A stretch of 64,000 nt of DNA from CAYXLW01 sp964466055 (GTDB lineage Bacteria; Patescibacteriota; Gracilibacteria; GCA-2401425): the NCBI GenBank assembly GCA_964466055.1, contig CAYXLW010000007.1, positions 1 through 64,000 of the forward strand, read 5' to 3'. Position numbers and translations under genes: made by a program. Within the stretch, counting starts at the first letter, position 1; every line of letters begins with the position of its first letter. The notes under the pieces are model-generated. The model was not told the DNA's origin. It worked only from the letters and a program-made list of their open reading frames with translations, and ran no database searches. Shown here one piece after another: positions 17,806 to 27,409 of this stretch.

Positions 17806-18651
17806 ATGTTTTGGTTTAAAAATAAAAAAAAGTGGGATATAAGTGCTCCTATTATTGTTGTTTTATTTCTCTTCATATTTTTAAGCTTAGCTTTTTTTGC
17901 TTCGGTTTATATTTTGCATAAAAAGAATAAATATTTAGCTTATAATTTGAATATTGCAATAAACAATGTTCATGAGCTTCAAAAACAATATTTCTCAAAA
18001 GAAACTATTCAAAGAGCAAATAAAGCAGTTGTTAAAATATTTCATGCAGAAAGTTTAGATAAAAACAACTTAAGTTTAGATTTTCTTGATAATCCTTTTT
18101 TCCTTATTCCTTTAGAAAATAATAGTAAAACGTCCTTTACAGGGTTTATTTTTGATTCCGAAAAAAATCTTATTATGACTGTTAAACATGCTGTTTCTAA
18201 AAATATGCCACATACTATTGAATTGTTTGATGGAACGAAATTAGAAGCTAAGGTAATATTTGAAGATAATGAAAATGATTTAGCTATTCTTAAAGTAGTT
18301 GATGATAATGTTGATTTAACAGCACTAACTATTTTTAAACAAAGTGCTGAGCTGGGAGATAAAGTTATTAGCTTTGGTTTTTCCGAATCTAATCATTCTC
18401 CTAGCTTTTATCCTACATATATTACAAAAACAGGAATCAATTTAAGCGAAGAAAAAAATGAACTTAAAGATTTATATCAAATAAATACAAAGATAAAACA
18501 AGGTGATTCGGGAGGACCTGTTGTTACTAGCGATGGATTAGTTGTTGGTATGAATGTAGCTATCTCAAATGAAAATAATGTTAGTTTTATTTTACCAACA
18601 AAAAAAATAAATGAGGGTTTAAAAAGATTTATTGAGATGACATCTCTTTAA
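17806..18651 (+). CDS. membrane-anchored trypsin-like serine protease
   Basis: 281 residues. A single N-terminal membrane segment (about 14-36) is followed by a short coiled linker and a chymotrypsin-fold domain exposed outside the membrane. The triad is visible: His128 in MTVKHAV, Asp158 in ENDLAIL, and Ser235 in KQGDSGGPVV. This is a DegP/HtrA-type catalytic domain without any PDZ domain, so it would not form the usual PDZ-gated assembly. It may act in envelope protein quality control, but no substrate can be named. Confidence 0.85.
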   Translation: MFWFKNKKKWDISAPIIVVLFLFIFLSLAFFASVYILHKKNKYLAYNLNIAINNVHELQKQYFSKETIQRANKAVVKIFHAESLDKNNLSLDFLDNPFFLIPLENNSKTSFTGFIFDSEKNLIMTVKHAVSKNMPHTIELFDGTKLEAKVIFEDNENDLAILKVVDDNVDLTALTIFKQSAELGDKVISFGFSESNHSPSFYPTYITKTGINLSEEKNELKDLYQINTKIKQGDSGGPVVTSDGLVVGMNVAISNENNVSFILPTKKINEGLKRFIEMTSL

Positions 18652-18658
18652 TTTAAAA

Positions 18659-18675
18659 ATTGTATTCAATACAAT
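18659..18675. promoter_or_regulatory. palindrome upstream of enolase, possible operator
   Basis: ATTGTATT and AATACAAT form a perfect 8-bp inverted repeat around one base, about 40 nt before the eno start, and a TATAAAA-like -10 (about 18685-18691) follows. There is no T tract, so it is not a terminator for the protease gene. A repressor site is plausible but unproved. Confidence 0.4.
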
Positions 18676-18715
18676 GTTATAGTTATATAAAATCATTTTT
18701 TTAATTAATATATCT

Positions 18716-20005
18716 ATGAATCCAACAATCACAAATATTCACGCTAGAGAAGTTTTAGACTCTAGAGGAAATCCAACAGTTGAAGTTGAAGTCTACTCAG
18801 ATCAATGTATGGCAAGTGCTATTGTGCCATCAGGAGCTTCTACTGGCGTACACGAAGCAATTGAGCTTAGAGATGGAGATAAAAGTAGATATCTTGGAAA
18901 AGGAGTTTTAAAAGCAGTAAAAAACGTAAATGAAGTAATAGCTCCTGCATTAAAAGGAGATGATCTTTATGCTCAACAAAAAATTGATGAAAAACTTTTA
19001 GAGCTAGATGGGACTGAAAATAAAGGAAATCTTGGTGCCAATGCGATTTTAGGAGTTTCAATTGCAGTTATGAGACTTTCTGCTAAAAAAAGAAAAATTC
19101 CACTTTATCAAAGAATCCAAGAAATAGCAGAATATCAATTAGGGAAAGAGAACGGAAAAGAATCAAACTTATTACCTACTCCAATGATGAACATAATTAA
19201 TGGAGGACAACATGCAGATAGTGGGTTAGATATTCAGGAATTCATGATTATGCCAACAGGAGCAAATAGCTTTTCTGAAGCTCTAAGAATGGGAACTGAA
19301 ATTTTTCATACATTAAAAAAGATTTTATCTTCCAGAGGATTTGTTACGGCTGTTGGAGATGAAGGGGGATTTGCTCCACATTTTAAAAAAAATGAAGATG
19401 CCTTTGAAATAATTATGGAAGCAATTGAAACTGCTGGACATACAGGTAAGATTCAGCTTGCAATGGATGCTGCTGCATCTGAATTTTATAAAGATGGGAA
19501 ATATAGTGTAAATGGGAACTTAATAACAGGGGAAGAACTTGTTGATTATTACATTAAATTGGTTGAGAAATATCCTATTATATCTATTGAAGATTCACAT
19601 GATGAAGACGATTGGAAATCGTGGGCTATTATGAATGAAAAACTGGGCGATAAAGTTCAACTTGTTGGTGATGATCTTTTTGTTACAAATAAAAAGCGTG
19701 TACAAATGGGAATAGAAAAAAATGCAGCTAATGCTATTCTTATTAAATTAAACCAAATTGGAACAGTTACGGAAACTATTGAAACGATTAATCTTGGTAA
19801 TAAAAATGGAATGAATTCCATTGTTTCTCATCGTTCAGGAGAAACGGAAGATACTGTGATTGCAGACTTTGTTGTCGGAATGGCAACTGGACAAATAAAA
19901 ACAGGTTCACTTTGCAGATCAGAAAGAATTGCTAAATACAATCAACTTCTTAGAATTGAAGAAAGACTTGGAGAAAACGCAAAATTTCAGGGGAAAATTA
20001 GATAA
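18716..20005 (+). CDS. eno: enolase
   Basis: 429 residues, full length. Interconverts 2-phosphoglycerate and phosphoenolpyruvate in glycolysis. It has the N-terminal ARevLDSRGNPTVEVEV motif, SGASTGVHEAIELRDGD, the metal ligands in QLAMDAAASEF, SIEDSHDEDDW and VGDDLFVTN, the catalytic lysine in ILIKLNQIGT, and the signature SHRSGETEDT. No residue is missing. It stands alone, with a possible operator upstream. Confidence 0.98.
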   Translation: MNPTITNIHAREVLDSRGNPTVEVEVYSDQCMASAIVPSGASTGVHEAIELRDGDKSRYLGKGVLKAVKNVNEVIAPALKGDDLYAQQKIDEKLLELDGTENKGNLGANAILGVSIAVMRLSAKKRKIPLYQRIQEIAEYQLGKENGKESNLLPTPMMNIINGGQHADSGLDIQEFMIMPTGANSFSEALRMGTEIFHTLKKILSSRGFVTAVGDEGGFAPHFKKNEDAFEIIMEAIETAGHTGKIQLAMDAAASEFYKDGKYSVNGNLITGEELVDYYIKLVEKYPIISIEDSHDEDDWKSWAIMNEKLGDKVQLVGDDLFVTNKKRVQMGIEKNAANAILIKLNQIGTVTETIETINLGNKNGMNSIVSHRSGETEDTVIADFVVGMATGQIKTGSLCRSERIAKYNQLLRIEERLGENAKFQGKIR

Positions 20006-20139
20006 TTATATTTAAATGCTTTCAAAACTTCGTTTTTTCTTATTTAGTATATAATCCTTTATTTTAAATAATAATAAGTGTAATCTACGAGATGTATATA
20101 GATATATTTTATTATAATTATTTTTTAACTTTTCACTTT

Positions 20140-21735
20140 ATGAAAAAAATCATCAGTTCCATACTTAGTTTTGCTTTATTTTTAAGCATGACAACACTCA
20201 CACAAGCAAAAACACATGCTGAATCTCTAGTTGATACGATAAGAGATACAATAGAAAGTCCTAATATCCAAGCTGAAATTGAAAGTTCTATGATATATGG
20301 ATCAAAAAATAAAATAAATTTCATTGAAAAAGTTCAAGACAATAAAGAAAAAATGAAAGGAAATATGACAGTTAATGTTTCTTTAGATTCATCTGATTGG
20401 CCAATGGTATTACAAAATTCTTTAGAAAACATGAATTTCTCTTTAAAAGGAGAAATAGATTTTGAAGTTTTTTTCAATAAAGACTCATTAGATATTTATC
20501 TAGGATATGATAATTTTAATATGGAAACCGAAACTACAGATAAAGAAATAAAAACTATAGTTGAAGGTTTTTCTGAAATACCAAAATTATTTTCTGGGAA
20601 AGTATTTAATATTAACTTTAAAAAAATACTTGGTGATGATCGAGATCTTGAAGTTTTATTAGACTTATTAAAAAGTTTCACAAAAGAAGACCTTTCTCTT
20701 ATGTATGAAACAATGATAAAAAGCAATATTTTTGATGTAAAAATAATAGATAATAATAAGTATTCTTTAACACTTGCTGAAAATTTTTCAGATATTGATT
20801 TTGGAGAATTATTTAAAGGAATGGAGAGTTTCATGGTAATACCAGAACAAAAGATCATGCTTAATTCTGTTATTATGTCTATTGATAATATGACAGAACA
20901 AGATAAAAAATCCGCAGAAGATATGTGGAATAAAATTAATAATTTTATTAATTTATCAATAATAATTGATACTCAAAATAATAAAATTAAAAATATTGAT
21001 GTTGAGATAAAAATAGATATAAAAGGATTAATTTTATCTATTGAACCTTCTGCCTCTGAGGAAGTTAAAGATTTTAAAGAAATAGTAATAAAAGAATCAG
21101 CTGACTTATATTACAAAGATATTGATATAAATTACTCTACTCTTAAAAAGAACACTGTTGATATAAGTAAAATTGTGGAAGCAGTTAAAGCGTCTACAGA
21201 ACGTGCTATGAAAAAATTTAATAATTATCGCAATAATATTCCTAAAAATAATGTTAACGGTATGGAATGGGAAAATACTATGATTAATAACATAACTCCA
21301 AAAGTTATAAACTATAATAAACCCGATGGGATAAGTAAGATAGCTGAAAGAAGAATTAAAAATATTCCTGAAGATGCATGGTATAGAGAACATGCTAAAG
21401 AACTTTTACTAAAAGGACTTATTAGTGAAGTAAATCCTGAGAGAAAAGTTACAAAAGAGTTTATGAGAAAACTAATGTCAGAGATTATAAAAGAACCAGT
21501 TGTTTTTTTAGAAGTTTTAGAAGATTCTAATTCTTTAATTTCAAAATTTGATGCAATTGAAATAATGACAAAAATTCTTTTCCCACATGTAGAAAATCCT
21601 TTCGAGTTTGCTATAGAAAATGGATTTATAAAAGCTGATTCAAATAGAGTTAATTTTAAAAATAATACTGCAATTGAAGCTGAAATTTATAAGATTATTG
21701 TAGAAATGTTACATTTATATGAATCTCAATTTTAA
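20140..21735 (+). CDS. secreted protein with a C-terminal SLH-like segment, function unknown
   Basis: The start is set at MKKIISSILSFALFLSM (20140), which gives a clean signal peptide ending near TQA-KTHA. A longer frame from 20092 would place 16 odd residues before it. The mature part (about 500 residues) is rich in Asn, Asp, Lys and Ile and has no motif I recognise. Near the C-terminus IPEDAWYREHAKELLLKGLISE resembles an S-layer homology repeat, which could attach the protein to the cell wall. A strong terminator follows. The function is unknown. Confidence 0.65.
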   Translation: MKKIISSILSFALFLSMTTLTQAKTHAESLVDTIRDTIESPNIQAEIESSMIYGSKNKINFIEKVQDNKEKMKGNMTVNVSLDSSDWPMVLQNSLENMNFSLKGEIDFEVFFNKDSLDIYLGYDNFNMETETTDKEIKTIVEGFSEIPKLFSGKVFNINFKKILGDDRDLEVLLDLLKSFTKEDLSLMYETMIKSNIFDVKIIDNNKYSLTLAENFSDIDFGELFKGMESFMVIPEQKIMLNSVIMSIDNMTEQDKKSAEDMWNKINNFINLSIIIDTQNNKIKNIDVEIKIDIKGLILSIEPSASEEVKDFKEIVIKESADLYYKDIDINYSTLKKNTVDISKIVEAVKASTERAMKKFNNYRNNIPKNNVNGMEWENTMINNITPKVINYNKPDGISKIAERRIKNIPEDAWYREHAKELLLKGLISEVNPERKVTKEFMRKLMSEIIKEPVVFLEVLEDSNSLISKFDAIEIMTKILFPHVENPFEFAIENGFIKADSNRVNFKNNTAIEAEIYKIIVEMLHLYESQF

Positions 21736-21760
21736 GTAATATTAAAATTAATTTATTTAT

Positions 21761-21789
21761 AAAAGCGTAACATTTTATGTTACGCTTTT
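21761..21789 (+). terminator. rho-independent terminator
   Basis: A perfect 13-bp stem (AAAAGCGTAACAT/ATGTTACGCTTTT) with a 3-nt loop is followed by a run of T. It ends the gene for the secreted protein. Confidence 0.9.
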
Positions 21790-22166
21790 TTTAATATAAA
21801 ATATCCTTTGATCCACTTCAAAATTTTACTTTCGTTGAAAAACAAGGCACAAAGGTAGTAATAGAATTTAAAAAGTATCTTAAGAGGATAAATACATTAA
21901 TCGGATTTAATTAAGAAATAATGGCGAAGAATAAGAGATGAATTACCTTAAATATAACTCTTATTGAGTTTTGAAATCATCACGTCTTGTAAAGAGTGTT
22001 ATTAAAATAAGTCTATTATTTGGGAGTCATTAGTTCAAATAGTCATAGGATTTTATATGATGTATACTTAGATAGAGCTGAGTTTAGAGAATTGAGACAT
22101 AAAAGACTAATGATTGTTGACTCTAAACTGATGACTAATTATTTTTAATTTAAAATTTACAATTTC
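21790..22166. other. 377-bp stretch without a gene
   Basis: No ORF is supported here. The stretch contains imperfect inverted segments near the helicase gene, for example GAGTCATTAGT (about 22024) against ACTAATGATTGTTGACTC (about 22105-22122), and GAGTTTAGAG (about 22080) against CTCTAAACT (22121-22129). They could be remains of a small repeat element. The last 50 nt hold the likely promoter of the helicase gene. Confidence 0.5.
22117..22145 (+). promoter_or_regulatory. possible promoter of pcrA
   Basis: TTGACT (22117-22122), a 17-nt spacer and TATTTT (22140-22145) lie just before the ATG at 22167. The -35 is good and the -10 weak. Confidence 0.4.
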
Positions 22167-24356
22167 ATGGATATTTTCTCTCACTTAAATGATAAACAAA
22201 AAGAAGTTGCGGAATGTATAGAAGGACCGCTTCTTGTTATAGCAGGAGCAGGAACAGGAAAGACGCATGCCTTAACATATAGAATTGCTAATATGATTCA
22301 GCATGGAATAGCGCCTTGGCAAATTTTAGCAATTACTTTTACCAATAGAGCAGCTAAGGAAATTCAAGAGCGAGTAGAGAATCTTTTAAAATCAGATAAG
22401 TTTGATAATTCAAATAATTTAGGAGTTCCAACTATTGGGACTTTTCATAGTGTATGCGTAAAAATTCTTCGTAGTGAAATTAATGAATTAGGATATGAGA
22501 AAGACTTTGTAATTTACGATACTGATGATCAAAAAAGTGCTATGAAACAGGTATTTAAAAGATTAGAAATTGATGATAAACAATGGACTGTAAAAACTGT
22601 TTTAAATAAAATATCACAATTAAAAAATCAATTTATTGGATACAAAACGTTTAAGAGCATAACAGAAAATTATCAACAAGATAAATTGGCTGAAATATAT
22701 GAAACCTATCAGAAATTTTTAAAAGAAAATAATGCATTAGATTTTGATGATTTGATAATGCTTACTATTCAATTGTTTGAAATGTTTCCTAAAGTTTTAG
22801 AAAAATATCAAAATAGGTGGAAGTATATTTCAATTGATGAATACCAAGATACAAATCATGCTCAGTATCGTTTTATCAGACATCTTTCTGAAAAAAGCAA
22901 AAACGTTTGTGCAATTGGAGATAGCGATCAATCAATCTACGCATTTCGTGGTGCTTGTATCACAAATATATTAAATTTTGAATCAGAATTTAAAGATGCA
23001 AAAGTCATAAAACTTGAACAAAACTATCGTTCAACACAAACAATTTTAGACTCAGCAAATGACCTTATTAAAAATAATATTTCTCGTATAGAAAAAAACA
23101 TGTGGACTAACAATGGATTAGGTGAAAAGATAAAAATTTGGGAGGTTAGAAATGAAAGAGTGGAAGCAGAAAATATCGCTAAAGAAATTATAAAACAACA
23201 AAGAGAAAATGGAATTTCTTTTAAGAAAAATGTTGTGATGTATAGAACTAATGCTCAATCGAGAATTATAGAAGAGGTCTTTTTGGAAAATGCCATTCCA
23301 TATAAAATTATCGGAGGTTTGAAATTTTACTCTAGAAGGGAAATTAAGGATATTATTGCTTATCTTAGAATTTTAATTAACCCAAATGACGTTATTTCTC
23401 TTTTGCGAATAATAAATATTCCTGCAAGAAAAATAGGAAAAACATCAATTAATAAAGTTCAAAATTTTGCGCTTTCAAGAAATTTAAGTTTTTTTGAAGT
23501 TTTGGAACATATTGAAATGGTTGACAACATTACATCTTCTGCTAAAAATGCTTTCTCTAACTTTTTATCTTTATGTAAATCTTTACAAGAAGAAAAAAAG
23601 AAACAGACATTGTCTGAATTTATAGATACTGTTTTAGAAGAAACGGGGTATAAAAATATGTTAGGAGATGGATCAATTGAAAATATTACAAGGCTTGAAA
23701 ATATTGAAGAACTAAAGTCAGTTACTAGAAGATACGATTCTTTAGAAGATGAATCTTTGCAAATTTTTCTTGAAGATGTTGCTTTAATCGAGGCATCTGA
23801 TGATATAGAAGAGAATAAAGAAACGGTTTTTCTTATGACTTCACACTCTGCTAAGGGACTTGAATTTGATAATGTTTTCATTACAGGGCTTGAAGATGGG
23901 ATGTTTCCACATGAAATGTCGATGGATGATCCTAGTGGAATAGAAGAGGAGAGAAGGTTGATGTATGTTGCTATGACTCGTGCTAGAAAAAATCTTTTTA
24001 TTTCTCATGCTAATGAAAGAATGATTTTTGGGAAAACGAGTTATTGTATTCCCTCTAGATTTCTTGGTGAAATTTCTGAAAGTTTTTGTGAGGTTATTTC
24101 ATATAAACAAACTTTTTCTAAAAATCTTATAAATGAACCTGCTTATAATTACAGTGATTCGGATTATACTTATGATGAAGATTCTCAAATGGATGAATGT
24201 CCTGAATATGAGGAGGGGATGACGGTTCAGCATAGTGTTTTTGGGGAGGGTAAGATTATTGCGATTAGTAATGGTCAGCTTACTATTTCTTTTGGTCCGG
24301 GGAGAGTTAAAAATTTTATGGCTTCAATTGTGCCATTGAAGATTTTGAGGAAATAG
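22167..24356 (+). CDS. pcrA: UvrD/PcrA-family DNA helicase (SF1A)
   Basis: 729 residues. The motifs of a 3'-5' superfamily 1A helicase are present in order: LNDKQKEV (Q motif), AGAGTGKT (Walker A, about 27-33), AITFTNRAAKEI, DEYQDTN (Walker B), GDSDQSIYAFRGA, QNYRST, the SHSAKGLEFDNVFITGLEDGMFP block, and ERRLMYVAMTRARKNL. The C-terminus has the Tudor-like domain (VQHSVFGEGKIIAI...FGPGRVKNF) known in PcrA/UvrD to bind RNA polymerase. It probably works in nucleotide excision repair and at replication-transcription conflicts. PcrA and UvrD cannot be told apart here. Confidence 0.95.
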   Translation: MDIFSHLNDKQKEVAECIEGPLLVIAGAGTGKTHALTYRIANMIQHGIAPWQILAITFTNRAAKEIQERVENLLKSDKFDNSNNLGVPTIGTFHSVCVKILRSEINELGYEKDFVIYDTDDQKSAMKQVFKRLEIDDKQWTVKTVLNKISQLKNQFIGYKTFKSITENYQQDKLAEIYETYQKFLKENNALDFDDLIMLTIQLFEMFPKVLEKYQNRWKYISIDEYQDTNHAQYRFIRHLSEKSKNVCAIGDSDQSIYAFRGACITNILNFESEFKDAKVIKLEQNYRSTQTILDSANDLIKNNISRIEKNMWTNNGLGEKIKIWEVRNERVEAENIAKEIIKQQRENGISFKKNVVMYRTNAQSRIIEEVFLENAIPYKIIGGLKFYSRREIKDIIAYLRILINPNDVISLLRIINIPARKIGKTSINKVQNFALSRNLSFFEVLEHIEMVDNITSSAKNAFSNFLSLCKSLQEEKKKQTLSEFIDTVLEETGYKNMLGDGSIENITRLENIEELKSVTRRYDSLEDESLQIFLEDVALIEASDDIEENKETVFLMTSHSAKGLEFDNVFITGLEDGMFPHEMSMDDPSGIEEERRLMYVAMTRARKNLFISHANERMIFGKTSYCIPSRFLGEISESFCEVISYKQTFSKNLINEPAYNYSDSDYTYDEDSQMDECPEYEEGMTVQHSVFGEGKIIAISNGQLTISFGPGRVKNFMASIVPLKILRK

Positions 24357-24414
24357 ATTTTTTGATTCCTTTAAGTCTTTATTATATATAAAGTAAAATA
24401 AATTGAGTTTTTAA

Positions 24415-26184
24415 TTATTTATTTAAAACCTCAATCTCCATTTCAAGTTCCACCCACTCTTTCTCTTTTTCAGAAATTTCATTCTCCACTTCATGCAAAC
24501 GTCTATTTTTGCTTTCTGAATAATCATTAAAATTTTCTTCAAACCAAATCAATAATTCTTTTTTTTCATTCTCAAGCTGGGAGATATCCTTTTCTAATAT
24601 TACTAGTCTTTTTTTTGCCTCTTTAATCTTCATTCTCACTTGCTCTCTGTTATTTTTTATTAATTCCATGTCTACCTCTTTAGCTAAGCCCAAATATTCT
24701 TCAATATCTCTTTGTAGATGATATACATATTCTTCATAGTTATGACTATAACTTCTGATTTTTTTATTTTTCACTTCAATAATTCCTGTGGCTACAATCT
24801 CTACAAAAGTTCGATTATGACTCACAAATAACGCTGTTACATTGGACTTTTGAAGAGCTAGAGCTAAGGCTTCAACTGTTTCAAAATCTAAATGATTCGT
24901 AGGTTCATCAAGTAGAAGTACATCGTTTTTCTGTAACAATATTTCTGCTAAACAAAGTCTAGCTTTTTCTCCTCCACTCAAAATAGGAATTTTCTTTTTT
25001 AATTCACTATTTTTAAACAAAAAATTCCCTGCCATTTTAAATATTTCCTGTTCTGAAGTATCGGTTGGAGCTTTATTTTTTAAATATTCTTCTACTGTTT
25101 TATCAACATTTAAAGTAGCTGGAATATGTTGAGCATAGTAAGCAATTTTGATATTATGTCCCCATTTAATATTACCTGAAAGTTTATTAATTTCACCAGA
25201 AATTGTTTTTAATAGAGTTGTTTTTCCTTGTCCATTATCACCAAGAACCGCAATTTTTTGACCTCTTTCAATATTCAAATTATCACACTTGGCTACTAAT
25301 TTATCGTAATAACCAATTTCTAAACCTTCAATTTCAAGAGCAATTCCCTTTTTATCTTCAATACGTGGGATATTAATATTTGTTGTACTCAAAGGATGCG
25401 TAATATCAATGGTTTTAAGTCTTCCGATTTGTTTCATTTTTGATTTTGCCTGAGATGCTTTACTAGCTTTTGCTCCGAATCTATCTATAAATTTTTGTAA
25501 GTGTTTTTTCTTTTGTTCAACATTTACATTTTGCTTATTGATTAATGTGATTTGCTCTTCTTTATATATTAAATATTCTTCGATTGGACGAGGAAACAAG
25601 ATTGTTTTTCCTTGATCAATTTCTAAAGTTTCATTGCAAGTTCTTTTTATAAACTCACGGTCATGAGAAATTAAAAGTATGCTTCCCCTGAAATTATGTA
25701 AAAATTTTTCTAATAATATCTGAGTAGAAAGATCCAAATAATTAGTTGGCTCATCTAATAGTAATAAATTTGGTTCTTGTAAAAGCATTGCAATTAGCTT
25801 AACTCTCATTTGATAACCTCCTGCTAATGAAACTATTTTTGCATCTAGCATTTCATTTTTTATTTGGAAACTTCCTGCAATTTTCCCACATTCCCAGTCT
25901 TCCTTTGTGCTTGATCTTATTAAATAATCAACAACATTTTCATCTTCTTCAAAATCATTATGTTGTGTCAAATAGCCAATTCTAGTATTTTCATGAATAT
26001 TAATGCTTCCTTTGTCATAATCTTCAATACCAGCAATGATTTTAAACAAAGTCGATTTTCCTGCTCCGTTTCTTCCAATTACACCAATTTTTTGTCTATC
26101 ATTAACTACTAATTCAGTATTATCCAAAATAATTTGTGTATTATAAGATTTAGATAAGCCGTTAATTTGTAGTAGGGCTGTCAT
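24415..26184 (-). CDS. ABC-F family ATPase
   Basis: 589 residues with two ABC domains and no membrane segment. The Walker A motifs are GRNGAGKST (N-terminal) and GDNGQGKTT (second domain). The signatures are LAGGYQMR and LSGGEKAR, each followed by LLLDEPTN. The linker between domains (about 205-250) is the charged helical region that in ABC-F proteins reaches into the ribosomal E site. The C-terminus is a Lys/Glu-rich coiled coil. ABC-F proteins rescue or regulate stalled ribosomes. The subfamily is not assigned. Confidence 0.9.
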   Translation of the reverse strand: MTALLQINGLSKSYNTQIILDNTELVVNDRQKIGVIGRNGAGKSTLFKIIAGIEDYDKGSINIHENTRIGYLTQHNDFEEDENVVDYLIRSSTKEDWECGKIAGSFQIKNEMLDAKIVSLAGGYQMRVKLIAMLLQEPNLLLLDEPTNYLDLSTQILLEKFLHNFRGSILLISHDREFIKRTCNETLEIDQGKTILFPRPIEEYLIYKEEQITLINKQNVNVEQKKKHLQKFIDRFGAKASKASQAKSKMKQIGRLKTIDITHPLSTTNINIPRIEDKKGIALEIEGLEIGYYDKLVAKCDNLNIERGQKIAVLGDNGQGKTTLLKTISGEINKLSGNIKWGHNIKIAYYAQHIPATLNVDKTVEEYLKNKAPTDTSEQEIFKMAGNFLFKNSELKKKIPILSGGEKARLCLAEILLQKNDVLLLDEPTNHLDFETVEALALALQKSNVTALFVSHNRTFVEIVATGIIEVKNKKIRSYSHNYEEYVYHLQRDIEEYLGLAKEVDMELIKNNREQVRMKIKEAKKRLVILEKDISQLENEKKELLIWFEENFNDYSESKNRRLHEVENEISEKEKEWVELEMEIEVLNK

Positions 26185-26282
26185 GTAATTCAGTTAAAAT
26201 TGATCATTTATTAATGAATTAAACGATGAAATCACTAATAACATATTTATAATTAATCTAACAAATATATTTTTCAATAAAA

Positions 26283-26302
26283 AATCGCTTATTAAAGCGA
26301 TT
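26283..26302 (-). terminator. terminator of tRNA-Gly
   Basis: Read on the minus strand, an 8-bp stem AATCGCTT/AAGCGATT with a 4-nt loop is followed by TTTT, 10 nt beyond the tRNA-Gly 3' end. Confidence 0.85.
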
Positions 26303-26312
26303 GAACATATTT

Positions 26313-26388
26313 TGGAGCGGGTGATGGGAATCGAACCCACCTTTTCGGCTTGGAAGGCCGAAGTAATAAACCACTATACGACACCCGC
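26313..26388 (-). tRNA. tRNA-Gly, anticodon TCC
   Basis: The minus strand gives a full cloverleaf: acceptor GCGGGTG/CACCCGC, D arm with GTATAGTGG, anticodon stem TTCGG/CCGAA with loop CTTCCAA (anticodon TCC, reads GGA and probably other GGN), T arm GGTGGGTTCGATTCCCATC, discriminator T and an encoded CCA at 26313-26315. It has its own promoter and terminator. Confidence 0.95.
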
Positions 26389-26407
26389 ATTCTAAAAGAG
26401 CCAACCA

Positions 26408-26435
26408 ATTGTACTTAAAAAAAATCTCTTTTCAA
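26408..26435 (-). promoter_or_regulatory. promoter of tRNA-Gly
   Basis: On the minus strand, TTGAAA (26430-26435), a 16-nt spacer and TACAAT (26408-26413) end 19 nt before the tRNA. Confidence 0.6.
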
Positions 26436-26448
26436 GGTGTTTTTTTTA

Positions 26449-27327
26449 TTACTTTTCCTTGTAAATAATACGATTATTAATTCTTAAATCAAAATACTCA
26501 ACTTTAGATTTTTCAATAGAATTAAGAGATTTCTTAAATTTATTAAATTGAGTCTCAATATCTTGGGATAAATCAAACCATAAATTAAACTGAAACACGT
26601 TAAAATGGGCTTCTTTTCCCTTTTTAAAGTAAGAAACATCTTTCACCGCTAAATCAAAATTCCCCAATAATTTTTCCGAAATATTTTGTATTTTTTTAAT
26701 ATGATCTGATGGAATAATATTTTCGCCAATAACAGGAAAATCTTCCAATGTGTCCATATAAATAATTTTAGAAAAAGGCTTTGTATCGGTATTAGGATAA
26801 GAAATATTCCCTATATTATTTATAATATATTCTTGAGATACAATTTCAGGAAGTTTATCTTTCTCTTCTTTTTTAATATTTATCTTAACTGATGCAAAAA
26901 CTGGATAAGTTCTTACATTAGCAATAATTGTATTAGGTAGCTCTTTTTCAATAGTAGTGTCCTTTATGTGTTCAAATTTATCTTCAAAAAACTTAAGTAT
27001 GTCAGATTTGTTAAGTAAAAAAATATTCTTTCCTAAGGTTTCACTAGAAAGAAATACTTGAATTTTTGAAGTATCAACACCAATATTATCTCTATTTACT
27101 TCAATATTTTGAACTTTGAAAAAGGGAGAAAAGAATAAAATAATGACAATGATTAACAATATTATAAAAATAAAAATTCTTTTATATGATAATATTTTCC
27201 TAAAAGATCTTCTTTTTAAAGAGTCCATTTTGGCATAAGAATGAACATGGTTTTTCTTTAAGTGAGAGGTAAAAGCAACTCTCCTTAAATATGGAGAACG
27301 TTTTTTAAATAATGGGAATATTGGCAT
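26449..27327 (-). CDS. ftsQ: FtsQ/DivIB-like cell division protein
   Basis: The start is taken at MPIFPLFKKRSPYLRR (27327); a longer frame from 27372 adds 15 residues without a match. A basic cytoplasmic N-terminus is followed by one membrane segment (IFIFIILLIIVIILFF) and then FFKVQNIEVNRDN, the start of a POTRA domain, with LLNKSDILKFFEDKF and EKELPNTIIANVRTYPVFASV as in FtsQ. FtsQ links early and late divisome proteins. It is separate from ftsAZ, which lie 6.5 kb away. The sequence is divergent, but the topology and POTRA fit are good. Confidence 0.75.
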   Translation of the reverse strand: MPIFPLFKKRSPYLRRVAFTSHLKKNHVHSYAKMDSLKRRSFRKILSYKRIFIFIILLIIVIILFFSPFFKVQNIEVNRDNIGVDTSKIQVFLSSETLGKNIFLLNKSDILKFFEDKFEHIKDTTIEKELPNTIIANVRTYPVFASVKINIKKEEKDKLPEIVSQEYIINNIGNISYPNTDTKPFSKIIYMDTLEDFPVIGENIIPSDHIKKIQNISEKLLGNFDLAVKDVSYFKKGKEAHFNVFQFNLWFDLSQDIETQFNKFKKSLNSIEKSKVEYFDLRINNRIIYKEK

Positions 27328-27409
27328 ATATTTTATAAATAGATAGTAGGGGATAGAAATTTTAAGAATCATCCCCTAACGCTTCCTTATCAGGTGGATT
27401 TTGAAAGGA

